Shown piece by piece: positions 38,000 through 45,122 of a DNA stretch of 48,325 bases. The DNA is taken from the NCBI GenBank assembly GCA_015487975.1, contig WFOS01000115.1, forward strand, positions 1 to 48,325. The letters are read 5' to 3'. This DNA comes from Ardenticatena sp. (GTDB lineage Bacteria > Chloroflexota > Anaerolineae > Ardenticatenales > Ardenticatenaceae). A program made the translations under genes and the position numbers. The notes under the pieces are model-generated. The model made no database searches, was not told the origin of the DNA, and saw nothing but the letters and a program-made list of their open reading frames with translations. Positions within the stretch are counted from its first letter, which is position 1. Each line of letters starts with the position of its first letter.

Positions 38000-38173
38000 A
38001 TGGCACGCAAACAAGGACGCCGCCGCGCACGTACACAATCGGTTCCCACCCAGCCGACCACACGTATCGAAGTGGATTACACGCATGTGAAGTATGATTT
38101 GTGGCGCATCACGGTATTGTCGGTGTTGATTTTTGGCGGGCAAATTGCTTTGTGGTTCTTCATGCAACGTTGA
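38000..38173 (+). CDS. Small single-pass membrane protein (57 aa)
   Basis: 57 residues. An Arg-rich N-terminus (MARKQGRRRARTQ) leads through a Pro/Thr linker and VDYTHVKYDLWRI to one helix (about 37-55, ITVLSVLIFGGQIALWFFM) ending in a short tail. The ribosome binding site, GGAAGGAGG, is strong. It follows the sortase gene at 41 bp. From memory, short proteins with a DY-x-x-V-x-x-DL-x-R-I segment before a helix recur in Chloroflexota, but I know no function. Confidence 0.65.
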   Translation: MARKQGRRRARTQSVPTQPTTRIEVDYTHVKYDLWRITVLSVLIFGGQIALWFFMQR

Positions 38174-38207
38174 AGCGAGTGGCAGCCTTTTCGTTGGCCA
38201 AAAAACG

Positions 38208-38238
38208 GCGCACGCAAACCGCGTGTGCTTTTTCTTTT
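38208..38238 (+). terminator. Terminator after the sortase unit
   Basis: Stem GCGCACGC/GCGTGTGC (38208-38215 and 38221-38228, one G-U pair), 5-base loop, then TTTTTCTTTTG. Confidence 0.8.
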
Positions 38239-38252
38239 GTGCCTGTTTTCTG

Positions 38253-38777
38253 TCAACGCGTGGGGGGCGTAGAGTGCCCGACTTCTCGAAGTACCTCTTG
38301 TTCGGCGCGCTCGATTTCTTCTTCGATGCGGAGCGGCGGGTAGAACAGATTGGGGATAGGGTTTTTCAAGTTGAAAATTTCCACTTTGCGGTTGATTGCG
38401 CGGGCTTGCTGGTGAAATGTTGCCACCGCGGCGTACCACGAATCCCACGCTTCGCGATGGAGGGGAACAATCTCATTCAGCCTGGCGCGGTTCATCTGGT
38501 CGAGCAGGCGCTCACGGCGGCGGACGGCTGCGCGGAGAGCATGGCGGGCTGCGGCCACTTCTGCCTCGATTTCGCGGCGCATCGTGATGAATTCGGGGGG
38601 CATTTCCAGCGCCCCGAGCACACGGTTGGCCAGGTCGTGTTCGCCGGCGTAGTAGTCGCTGTGTGTGTCGCTCAGCGGTTGCCCCGTTCCGCGCAGATCG
38701 TCAAAATCCCCTTGCTGGAAGGCACGTCGAATCGCATCCTCGATACGGCGCAGCCAAGAGAGGTGGCGTTCGCTCAT
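38253..38777 (-). CDS. DUF1992 family protein (DnaJC28-like)
   Basis: 174 residues. IEDAIRRAFQQGDFDDLRGTGQPL near residue 15 and the following DLANRVLGALEMPPEFITMRREIEAEV form the DUF1992 domain, found in eukaryotic DnaJ homologue subfamily C member 28 without a J domain in bacteria. The remainder is alpha-helical and charged. The function is unknown. ATG 38777 has CAGGAG upstream; the ORF itself could extend nine codons. Confidence 0.8.
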   Translation of the reverse strand: MSERHLSWLRRIEDAIRRAFQQGDFDDLRGTGQPLSDTHSDYYAGEHDLANRVLGALEMPPEFITMRREIEAEVAAARHALRAAVRRRERLLDQMNRARLNEIVPLHREAWDSWYAAVATFHQQARAINRKVEIFNLKNPIPNLFYPPLRIEEEIERAEQEVLREVGHSTPPTR

Positions 38778-38847
38778 GGCATTTGCTCCTGCACACAACC
38801 GCAACGCTGTTGATTGTATTCATCACGTGAGAGGATGTCTACTGCAA

Positions 38848-38879
38848 CGAAAAACGCGCCGACTCCTTGTCGGCGCGTT
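38848..38879 (-). terminator. Terminator of the TPR/PDWL-repeat gene
   Basis: 11-bp stem AACGCGCCGAC/GTCGGCGCGTT (38853-38863 and 38869-38879), 5-base loop, followed on the minus strand by TTTTTCG. Confidence 0.88.
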
Positions 38880-38895
38880 GTCTGCCATGGCTGAT

Positions 38896-40044
38896 TTAGC
38901 GCAGATTCTCGATCATGTCGCGCACTTCACCTGCCATGTCACTGTCGGGGGCAAGCCGCAGATACTGCTCGAACATGAAGATGGCTTTCTGCTTTTGCCC
39001 TAGGTTCTGGTAGATCAAGCCCAGGTTGAGGTATGTTTCGGCGTGATTACGATCGATAGCCAGGGCGGTTTCGAAGGCTTTGATAGCGGGTTCGACGTTG
39101 CCTTGCAAGAAGTAGACGCTGCCTAGGTAGTTGTAGGCTTCCACATGCCGCGGATTGAGTTTGATCGTGCGCTCGAAAAAGCGAGCAGCAGCGTCCAGGT
39201 CGTCGTTTTCGTAGGCAGCGAGCCCCATCTGGTAGGCGCGTGTGGCTTCGTCGCTGGCTTCCAGTGAGCTCTCGGTGAGCTGGTATTGCAGGGATTCTTC
39301 TTCTTCTGCTGTCAGTTCTCCACCACCCACAAGCCAGTCGGGTTCGGTGATGGCTTCAGCTGCCGCGGTGGGTTGTTCACCAGCCACCCACTTTTCGGAG
39401 GATTCGGCTTCAGCAAAGAGATCTTCGGCGTCACCGCGCAGCCAGTCGGGGAGTTCTTCTTCGTCGATGCCGAGCAATCCTGTGTCGATGGTTTGCTCCT
39501 GGGTGGGGGTGGCGCTTTCAACGCCTTCTGCTGCGCCGCCTTGCAGCCAGTCGGGAATCTCTTCGGCGGGTTCTTCGGTGAGCGTTGCTTCCTCTTCACC
39601 ACCACGCAGCCAGTCGGGCAATTCGTCTTCGTCGATACCAAGGTCTTCGGCCGAAAAGGCTTCTTCGGCTTGGGGTTCTCCACCTGCAAACGCTTCTTCC
39701 TCGAACAGTGATTCGGCGCGTCCTTTTTCCAAAGCAGCATCGTCCACGGAGAGCATGTCCATGGTTTGTTCGAGGCTCAGTTGTTCCTGTGCCCAAGCCA
39801 GCCCCGCCTTGGCATGGGGATTTTCGGGGTCGAGCGCGAGGGCTTGTTCGAGCCATTCGATGGATTGAGAGGCGCTTGGGGCAGTTGCACCAAGCCAGAG
39901 TAGACACCAGACGTTGTCTGGTTCGAGTTCGGAGGCTTGGAGGAAAAGGTCGTAGGCTGTGTTTTGATCGCCCTGGTCATACGCAGCGAGCGCCTGCTTG
40001 AAAAGGGCAATGAATTCGCTGCTGGCATTGGCAAGGCTGCTCAT
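38896..40044 (-). CDS. TPR protein with repeated PDWL motifs
   Basis: 382 residues, cytoplasmic by sequence (no signal or helix). Two TPR blocks flank a long acidic linker. The N-terminal block (about 10-90) has TPRs such as FIALFKQALAAYDQGDQNTA, and the C-terminal one (about 265-375) has three more. In between (about 100-255), PDWL occurs four times: 143-146, 164-167, 199-202 and 235-238, two of them within the near-identical LGIDE-D/E-ELPDWLRG. The linker is rich in Glu, Ala and Thr. The function is unknown; repeated short motifs in a disordered acidic linker suggest multiple docking sites for one partner. AAGGAG precedes ATG 40044. Confidence 0.8.
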   Translation of the reverse strand: MSSLANASSEFIALFKQALAAYDQGDQNTAYDLFLQASELEPDNVWCLLWLGATAPSASQSIEWLEQALALDPENPHAKAGLAWAQEQLSLEQTMDMLSVDDAALEKGRAESLFEEEAFAGGEPQAEEAFSAEDLGIDEDELPDWLRGGEEEATLTEEPAEEIPDWLQGGAAEGVESATPTQEQTIDTGLLGIDEEELPDWLRGDAEDLFAEAESSEKWVAGEQPTAAAEAITEPDWLVGGGELTAEEEESLQYQLTESSLEASDEATRAYQMGLAAYENDDLDAAARFFERTIKLNPRHVEAYNYLGSVYFLQGNVEPAIKAFETALAIDRNHAETYLNLGLIYQNLGQKQKAIFMFEQYLRLAPDSDMAGEVRDMIENLR

Positions 40045-40089
40045 GCTGCACTCCTTTCTTTGTTCGTGCTGCCGATGTGTGGCGGTTGC

Positions 40090-40117
40090 TTGCGTTTCAA
40101 TCATAGTTGCATACTAT
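40090..40117 (+). promoter_or_regulatory. Weak candidate promoter of the 56-residue basic protein
   Basis: TTGCGT (40090-40095), a 16-bp spacer and TACTAT (40112-40117), 46 bp before the ATG. The match is poor at -35. Confidence 0.3.
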
Positions 40118-40162
40118 TAAAACACAGTCGAGGCGAAGAAGCAAGAGGGAGGAAAAGGAAAC

Positions 40163-40333
40163 ATGGCTCATAATCGTGCAGAACGCAAACGCGAAATTCG
40201 CCGTCGTCGCCATCGCCGTAAGAAGCTGCGCAAGTTGCGGGCACGGCTGGCGCAGGCGAAGAGCAATGAAGAGCGCGCGCGCTTGATCGAGAAGATTCGC
40301 AAGATTAGCCCGCGTGCGCCGCTGGAAGTCTAA
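40163..40333 (+). CDS. Small highly basic protein (56 aa)
   Basis: 56 residues: after MAHNRAERKREI comes a dense run of Arg/Lys/His (RRRRHRRKKLRKLRARL), then a helix with mixed charge and PRAPLEV at the end. Nearly 45 percent of residues are Arg, Lys or His. It resembles the short basic family I know as DUF6800 from planctomycetes and relatives, but I could not confirm the match. Possible roles are RNA or DNA binding or ribosome association. The ribosome binding site GGGAGGAAAAGG and the perfect terminator after it support a real, monocistronic gene. Confidence 0.7.
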   Translation: MAHNRAERKREIRRRRHRRKKLRKLRARLAQAKSNEERARLIEKIRKISPRAPLEV

Positions 40334-40351
40334 GGTGATGGGTTGAGTCTG

Positions 40352-40383
40352 GCGCCTTGTTCACGTGAACAAGGCGCTTTTTT
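40352..40383 (+). terminator. Terminator of the small basic protein gene (parS-like core)
   Basis: A perfect palindrome spans 40352-40377; its first arm begins GCGCCTTGTT and its centre is TTCACGTGAA. TTTTTT follows. The central ten bases equal the core of the parS consensus (TGTTTCACGTGAAACA), and 12 of 16 positions match overall. Confidence 0.85.
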
Positions 40384-40390
40384 GTGTGAG

Positions 40391-40421
40391 CAGGGCGACA
40401 CACCATGCGCGTGTCGCCCTG
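40391..40421. terminator. Stem-loop downstream of ppc
   Basis: 11-bp stem CAGGGCGACAC/GTGTCGCCCTG (40391-40401 and 40411-40421) with a 9-base loop, 11 bp after the ppc stop. No T-run follows on the minus strand, so it may be a stabilising or weak terminator. Confidence 0.5.
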
Positions 40422-40432
40422 TTGTGTTGGTG

Positions 40433-43207
40433 TCAGCCTGTGTTGCGCAGACCTGCCGCAATACCATTGACGGAGAGTAAGACGATGTCTTCCAGTGCGG
40501 CGTGCTTTTCTGGTGGCAAGGTTTTCCGCAGGCGACGAATGATGGCCACCTGGATGTAATTCATGGGATCGACATAGGGGTTACGTAGGCGGATGCTTTG
40601 CTGCAACCAGGGTTCGTTTTCCAGCAGGTCGCTGTATCCTGTGAGGCGTAAAATCATGCGCTCGGTACGGGCGTGTTCTTCTCGGATGGGAGCGAAAATG
40701 GCGGCGCGTGTTACCTCGTCGGTCAGGGTGGCGTAGATGGCGGCAATGGTCATGTCGGCTTTGCGCAGGGACATTTGGGCGTTGTCGATGACGGTGCGGA
40801 AGAACGACCATTGCCGGTACATTTCGCTGAGCAGGGCGAGGCGTTCTTCTTCATCGCCTTCGGCAAGCCACGTTTCCAGGGCTGTTCCCAATCCGTACCA
40901 GCCGGGCAGGTTGACGCGCGATTGGGTCCAGGCGAAGACCCACGGAATAGCCCGCAAGTCGCCGATGCCGTGGGTTTGACGGCGTTTGGCCGGGCGTGAA
41001 CCGATGTTCAGGCGTGTGATGTGGTCGATGGGTGTGGCTTCGTGGAAGTAACGCAGAAATTCGGGGCGTTCCACAAGGGCGCGATAGGTGCGGAATGCGA
41101 TTTTCGACATCGCTTCGAGGGCTTCGCTCCACACGTGCTCGCGTTGGGGGTGTGGCCGCCGACCACTGCTCAGCAAGACGGCGTACATGACCTGGTGCAG
41201 GTGGCGGTGGGCAAGGTTGGGGTTGCCGTAGCGGTGGCTAATGACTTCGCCTTGTTCGGTGACGCGGAAGCGGCCACGTACCGATTCGGGGGGCTGGGCG
41301 AGAATGGCACGCACGGCGTTCCCCCCGCCACGCCCAATGGTGCCACCACGTCCGTGGAAGAGGGCGAGTTGCACATTGTAGTGGTCGCATGTGTGGGCAA
41401 GGGCACGTTGGGCTTTGAAGAGTTCCCAATTGGCAGTGAGATATCCGCCATCTTTGTTCGAGTCACTGTAGCCAATCATGATTTGCTGACGGTTGCCGCG
41501 GGCGGCAAGATGTTCGCGGTAAACGTCGTTTTTGAAGAGGGTGCTCATGATGCGTGGAGCGTTGTGGAGGTCTTCGATGGTTTCGAAGAGTGGCACGATG
41601 TCAATCTGTCCGAACAAGTTGGCATCTTTGGCGAGCAAAAGGACTTCGAGCAGGTCGCTGACGCTGGTGGTCATGCTGATGATGTACGACTGGATGGCAC
41701 GAGGACCAAGCAGGTCGTGGGCGCGGCGAATGAGGCGGAAGACGCGCACGGTTTCATTGGTGTCGGGTGAGAAGATCAGTTGGGCGGTGAGTGGCCGCGG
41801 ACTACGGATTTCGCGTTCCAGCAGGGCAATTTTGGCGTTTTCGTCCAAGTCGGCGTAGGTGTCGGCAATGGCGTAGCGTTGAAAGATTTCGTCGAGCACC
41901 TCTTCATGCCGTCCTGAGTGCTGGCGGATGTCGAGTGTGGCGAGGTGGAAGCCAAACACCTGCACCTGGCGGATCAGGCGTGCCAGGCGACCATTGGCAA
42001 TGGTTTCGCCTTTGTGGGCGCGGAGGCTTTCGTCGATGAGCTGCAAGTCGGCCAAAAATTCATCCGGGTGGTGGTAGGCGCCAGGTTCGCGGTAGCTTTC
42101 GGTCCATGGGTGCTCGGTTTCGCGCTGGGCGGCCATGATGCGGCGGTGCATGAAGACGAGTTTCTGGCGGTAGGGTTCGTCGGCAAAACGGTCCAGAATT
42201 TCGGGGGCTTCATCTGGGAAGCGGGCGGCGTCTTCTGGAATGGAATCGAGCAGGGCTTGCGAGACACCGATGCGTTTCTGCGACATCGTCAGTTCGTTGT
42301 AGAGTTCGGCGACTTCGCGGCGGTAGAGTTTGAGCACAAGGGCTTTCTGTGCCCGCAGGGCTTCTTCGGTAACATCGGTTGTGACGTAGGGGTTGCCATC
42401 ACGGTCGCCCCCCATCCACGAACCGAAGCGCAAGAAAGAAGGGATCTCGAAAGTGGTGTCCGGGTACATCTCGGCCAGGGCGGCTTGCAGGTCTTCGTAG
42501 ATGCGCGGGACGAGGTCGAAGAGGACAGTCTCGAAGTAGTAGAGCCCGTTGCGCACTTCGTCCATGACGGTTGGGCGACGTGGGCGGGTTTCGTTGGTTT
42601 GCCAGAGTGCGACGATGATTTCGCGGATGCGTTGGGTAAGACGCCCTTCTTCGTCGGGGAGAAGGTCGCACGTGTCCATCTGATAGAGGATGTTGGCGAG
42701 TGCTTGGAGTTTGGTGAGCACGGCGCGGCGCTGGGCTTCGGTGGGGTGAGCGGTGAATACAGGCATGACCAGGGCGTCGCGCAACAGGGCTTGCACATCT
42801 TCGGCAGTAAGGCCTTCTTCGCGCAGACGGAAGATAGCGGCGGCGATGGATTCGCGCACGGGGTAGCCATCGCGAGCGGCGGCGCGGGCACGGCGGCGCA
42901 GCACGCGGACGCGCTGTTCTTCTTCGGCAAGGTTGACGAGCTGAAAATAGGTGGCGAAGGCTTTGATGATAGCCGCGGACTCGCGCAGGTTCTGGGCAAG
43001 GTGTTCGGCGAGTTCCAAGGCTTTGCGGCCAGCGTTTTCATCGCCGGCACGGTGGGCTTTGGTAAGGGCGCGCATGGTTTCTTCGATGTCGAACAGGTCG
43101 TGCCCTTCTTGTTCGATGATGGTTTCCCCCAGCAAATTGCCCAGCAGGCGGATTTGTTCACGCAGGCGCTGATTGGGTGCCGGTTGCGGTGCGGTTGATT
43201 GTGTCAT
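40433..43207 (-). CDS. ppc: Phosphoenolpyruvate carboxylase
   Basis: 924 residues, cytoplasmic. The enzyme adds bicarbonate to PEP to make oxaloacetate. Catalytic blocks are FTAHPTEAQRRAVL (151-164, catalytic His), GGDRDGNPYVT near 275, MIGYSDSNKDGGYLTANWEL near 600, FHGRGGTIGRGGGN near 640, and the ending GLRNTG. ATG 43207 has GGAGGGGGC just upstream; the ORF is open 36 codons further without a site. It complements the malic enzyme at 19 kb. The gene stands alone; the tRNA-Gly gene lies upstream on the same strand. Confidence 0.96.
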   Translation of the reverse strand: MTQSTAPQPAPNQRLREQIRLLGNLLGETIIEQEGHDLFDIEETMRALTKAHRAGDENAGRKALELAEHLAQNLRESAAIIKAFATYFQLVNLAEEEQRVRVLRRRARAAARDGYPVRESIAAAIFRLREEGLTAEDVQALLRDALVMPVFTAHPTEAQRRAVLTKLQALANILYQMDTCDLLPDEEGRLTQRIREIIVALWQTNETRPRRPTVMDEVRNGLYYFETVLFDLVPRIYEDLQAALAEMYPDTTFEIPSFLRFGSWMGGDRDGNPYVTTDVTEEALRAQKALVLKLYRREVAELYNELTMSQKRIGVSQALLDSIPEDAARFPDEAPEILDRFADEPYRQKLVFMHRRIMAAQRETEHPWTESYREPGAYHHPDEFLADLQLIDESLRAHKGETIANGRLARLIRQVQVFGFHLATLDIRQHSGRHEEVLDEIFQRYAIADTYADLDENAKIALLEREIRSPRPLTAQLIFSPDTNETVRVFRLIRRAHDLLGPRAIQSYIISMTTSVSDLLEVLLLAKDANLFGQIDIVPLFETIEDLHNAPRIMSTLFKNDVYREHLAARGNRQQIMIGYSDSNKDGGYLTANWELFKAQRALAHTCDHYNVQLALFHGRGGTIGRGGGNAVRAILAQPPESVRGRFRVTEQGEVISHRYGNPNLAHRHLHQVMYAVLLSSGRRPHPQREHVWSEALEAMSKIAFRTYRALVERPEFLRYFHEATPIDHITRLNIGSRPAKRRQTHGIGDLRAIPWVFAWTQSRVNLPGWYGLGTALETWLAEGDEEERLALLSEMYRQWSFFRTVIDNAQMSLRKADMTIAAIYATLTDEVTRAAIFAPIREEHARTERMILRLTGYSDLLENEPWLQQSIRLRNPYVDPMNYIQVAIIRRLRKTLPPEKHAALEDIVLLSVNGIAAGLRNTG

Positions 43208-43330
43208 GAAGCCCCCTCCGTGGTTGTTGGCATCGGTTGACTGCCACCACGTTGTGGCTTCCCCCTCATTGGTGTGAGGGGATTGTGGGGGAAATGTGGA
43301 AGTGGTCAAGAACATGAGCAGATGGGGAAG

Positions 43331-43364
43331 GCAAAAAAGCCCAACGCGTGTTGGGCTTTTTTGC
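43331..43364. terminator. Terminator after tRNA-Gly
   Basis: Stem AAAAAAGCCCAAC/GTTGGGCTTTTTT (43333-43345 and 43350-43362) with a GCGT loop, symmetrical, hence bidirectional. It lies just after the tRNA 3' end on the minus strand. Confidence 0.9.
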
Positions 43365-43366
43365 CA

Positions 43367-43438
43367 AGCGGGAGACGGGATTCGAACCCGCGACCCTCTG
43401 CTTGGAAGGCAGATGCTCTACCCCTGAGCTACTCCCGC
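43367..43438 (-). tRNA. tRNA-Gly, anticodon TCC
   Basis: On the minus strand the 72-base cloverleaf has acceptor GCGGGAG/CTCCCGC, D-arm GCTC-AGGGGTA-GAGC, anticodon arm TCTGC-CTTCCAA-GCAGA (anticodon TCC, reads GGA/GGG), variable loop of five, and T-arm with TTCGAAT. The discriminator is T, usual for tRNA-Gly. CCA is not encoded. A TTGACC-N16-TATAAT promoter precedes it and a terminator follows. Confidence 0.95.
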
Positions 43439-43450
43439 AGACATGTGCCT

Positions 43451-43478
43451 ATTATACGCTGCCTCTGGTACGGGTCAA
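43451..43478 (-). promoter_or_regulatory. tRNA-Gly promoter
   Basis: Minus strand TTGACC (43473-43478), 16-bp spacer, TATAAT (43451-43456), ending 12 bp before the tRNA 5' end. The best sigma-70 promoter in the window. Confidence 0.85.
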
Positions 43479-43568
43479 ACCAACTGGTCTCTCTGATGGT
43501 TTCTGTTCTGCGCAAAGTTGGGTATGCTTTGTGGCGCTCACACACCTGCAACCTGGCATGAGGCATGC

Positions 43569-45122
43569 ATGATGAAGCAACCTGAACGCAGCACGCATAC
43601 AACGTACCTGGGGTTTGTTGTTTTCGTTGGTGGGCTTGTGTCGTTAGGTATCGAACTCGCCGCATCACGCTTGCTGGCGCCCTTTTTCGGCACCTCTCAG
43701 CTGGTCTGGATGAACCTCATCGGCCTGATTTTGCTCTACCTCTCGGCGGGGTATTGGCTTGGGGGGCGTTGGGCAGACCGTTCGCCCCATGTGCGCACCT
43801 TGCTTCTCATCCTGACGGGGGCAGCGGTGAGCGTGGCGAGTATTCCTCTCCTGGCAACCCCCATCCTGACCAATGTGCAAACATGGCTGCGTGGCGCCAA
43901 CAGCGCCTGGCTCATCGGCTCATTTCTGGGTGTATTGATCTTGTTTGCGCTACCAATGACGCTGTTGGGGTGTGTGTCGCCATTTGCTGTGCGGCTGGCG
44001 ACGTCTGACGTGCGCGAAAGTGGGCGCGTGGCGGGACGGCTCTTTGCTCTTTCTACCATTGGCAGTTTTCTGGGGACATTTTTGCCTGTGCTGGTCCTTA
44101 TTCCTACGTTGGGGACACGGGCAACCTTTTTCACGTTTAGTGCGGCCCTCTTTGCCGTAACGCTGCCTGGCTTCTGGCTGGTGCGCCGTCGCCTGCTGGT
44201 GGTGGTTCCCCTGGCGGGGTTGCTGGCGGTGGCGTGGCTCTGGTGGACGATGCAAACAGTCCCTATCAAGCCGCATGCCAATCTGCTCTACGAAACCGAA
44301 TCCACGTATCAATACATTCGTGTGTTGGAAGATGTTGATGGCTTGCGTTCGTTGGAGTTGAACGAGGGCATTGGTACGCACAGCATTTATCACCCACAAC
44401 GCCTTTTCACACAACGATTGTGGGATTATTTTGTTGCACTTCCTGCTTTTGCGATGGCCCCCAAACCGCTCGACGAACCCCGCACCTGGGGGCTTATCGG
44501 ATTGGCGGGGGGCACTGCTGCTCGTTTGATTACCGCGACGTATGGTCCCGACCCCATCACAGGCGTGGAGCTCGACCCCAAAGTGGTGGATGTCGCGCGT
44601 ACCTATTTCGCTTTGAACATGCCCAACCTCGATGTGGTCGTGCTCGATGGGCGTGCCTGGCTCGCACAAACGCCCAAGGCATTCGATCTTCTGATTGTGG
44701 ATGCGTACCGTCAGCCGTACATCCCTTTCGAGTTGACCACAGTTGAATTTTTTACGCTGGCACGCGCGCGCCTTTCTTCCGATGGTGTGCTGGCGGTCAA
44801 TGTGGCGCATGGCGAGGATGAACGCCTGGTTGATGCGCTGGTCGCGACCATGCAGACGGTGTTTCCCACGGTGTACCGTATGTCTGTGCCGCGCACGTAC
44901 AACACGTTCCTCATTGCGACCATGCAGCCAACAACGCCCGATCAGGTTGCCGCCAACAGTGGTATGTTTGCACGCGTGCTTCCAGAACACCTGATACGAT
45001 GGATGCAGACAGCACGGTTGGCGCCACATACCGATGCAATGGTGCTGACCGACGATCACGCTCCTGTGGAATACATGGTGGATTGGTTGATTCTGGAAGA
45101 GGGCTCGCGGTTGATTCGCTAG
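43569..45122 (+). CDS. Membrane-fused spermidine-synthase-like protein
   Basis: 517 residues. The N-terminal half (to about 235) has roughly seven membrane helices; it begins FVVFVGGLVSLGIELAASRLLAPFFG, a start typical of fused MFS/spermidine-synthase proteins. The C-terminal half (about 250-490) is a Rossmann methyltransferase/aminopropyltransferase domain. The usual glycine loop GGGDG is replaced by GLAGGTAAR; GVELDPKVVDVARTYF and the acidic LLIVDAYRQPYIPF are kept. It may bind SAM or decarboxylated SAM, but true spermidine synthase activity is doubtful. Two ATGs (43569, 43572) follow GAGG. Its stop overlaps that of the convergent CysK-like gene by 4 bp. Confidence 0.8.
   Translation: MMKQPERSTHTTYLGFVVFVGGLVSLGIELAASRLLAPFFGTSQLVWMNLIGLILLYLSAGYWLGGRWADRSPHVRTLLLILTGAAVSVASIPLLATPILTNVQTWLRGANSAWLIGSFLGVLILFALPMTLLGCVSPFAVRLATSDVRESGRVAGRLFALSTIGSFLGTFLPVLVLIPTLGTRATFFTFSAALFAVTLPGFWLVRRRLLVVVPLAGLLAVAWLWWTMQTVPIKPHANLLYETESTYQYIRVLEDVDGLRSLELNEGIGTHSIYHPQRLFTQRLWDYFVALPAFAMAPKPLDEPRTWGLIGLAGGTAARLITATYGPDPITGVELDPKVVDVARTYFALNMPNLDVVVLDGRAWLAQTPKAFDLLIVDAYRQPYIPFELTTVEFFTLARARLSSDGVLAVNVAHGEDERLVDALVATMQTVFPTVYRMSVPRTYNTFLIATMQPTTPDQVAANSGMFARVLPEHLIRWMQTARLAPHTDAMVLTDDHAPVEYMVDWLILEEGSRLIR

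Noticed and set aside
41918..43198. 426-residue plus-strand open frame
   Set aside because: Antisense to ppc, whose motifs are certain; no ribosome binding site or family match.
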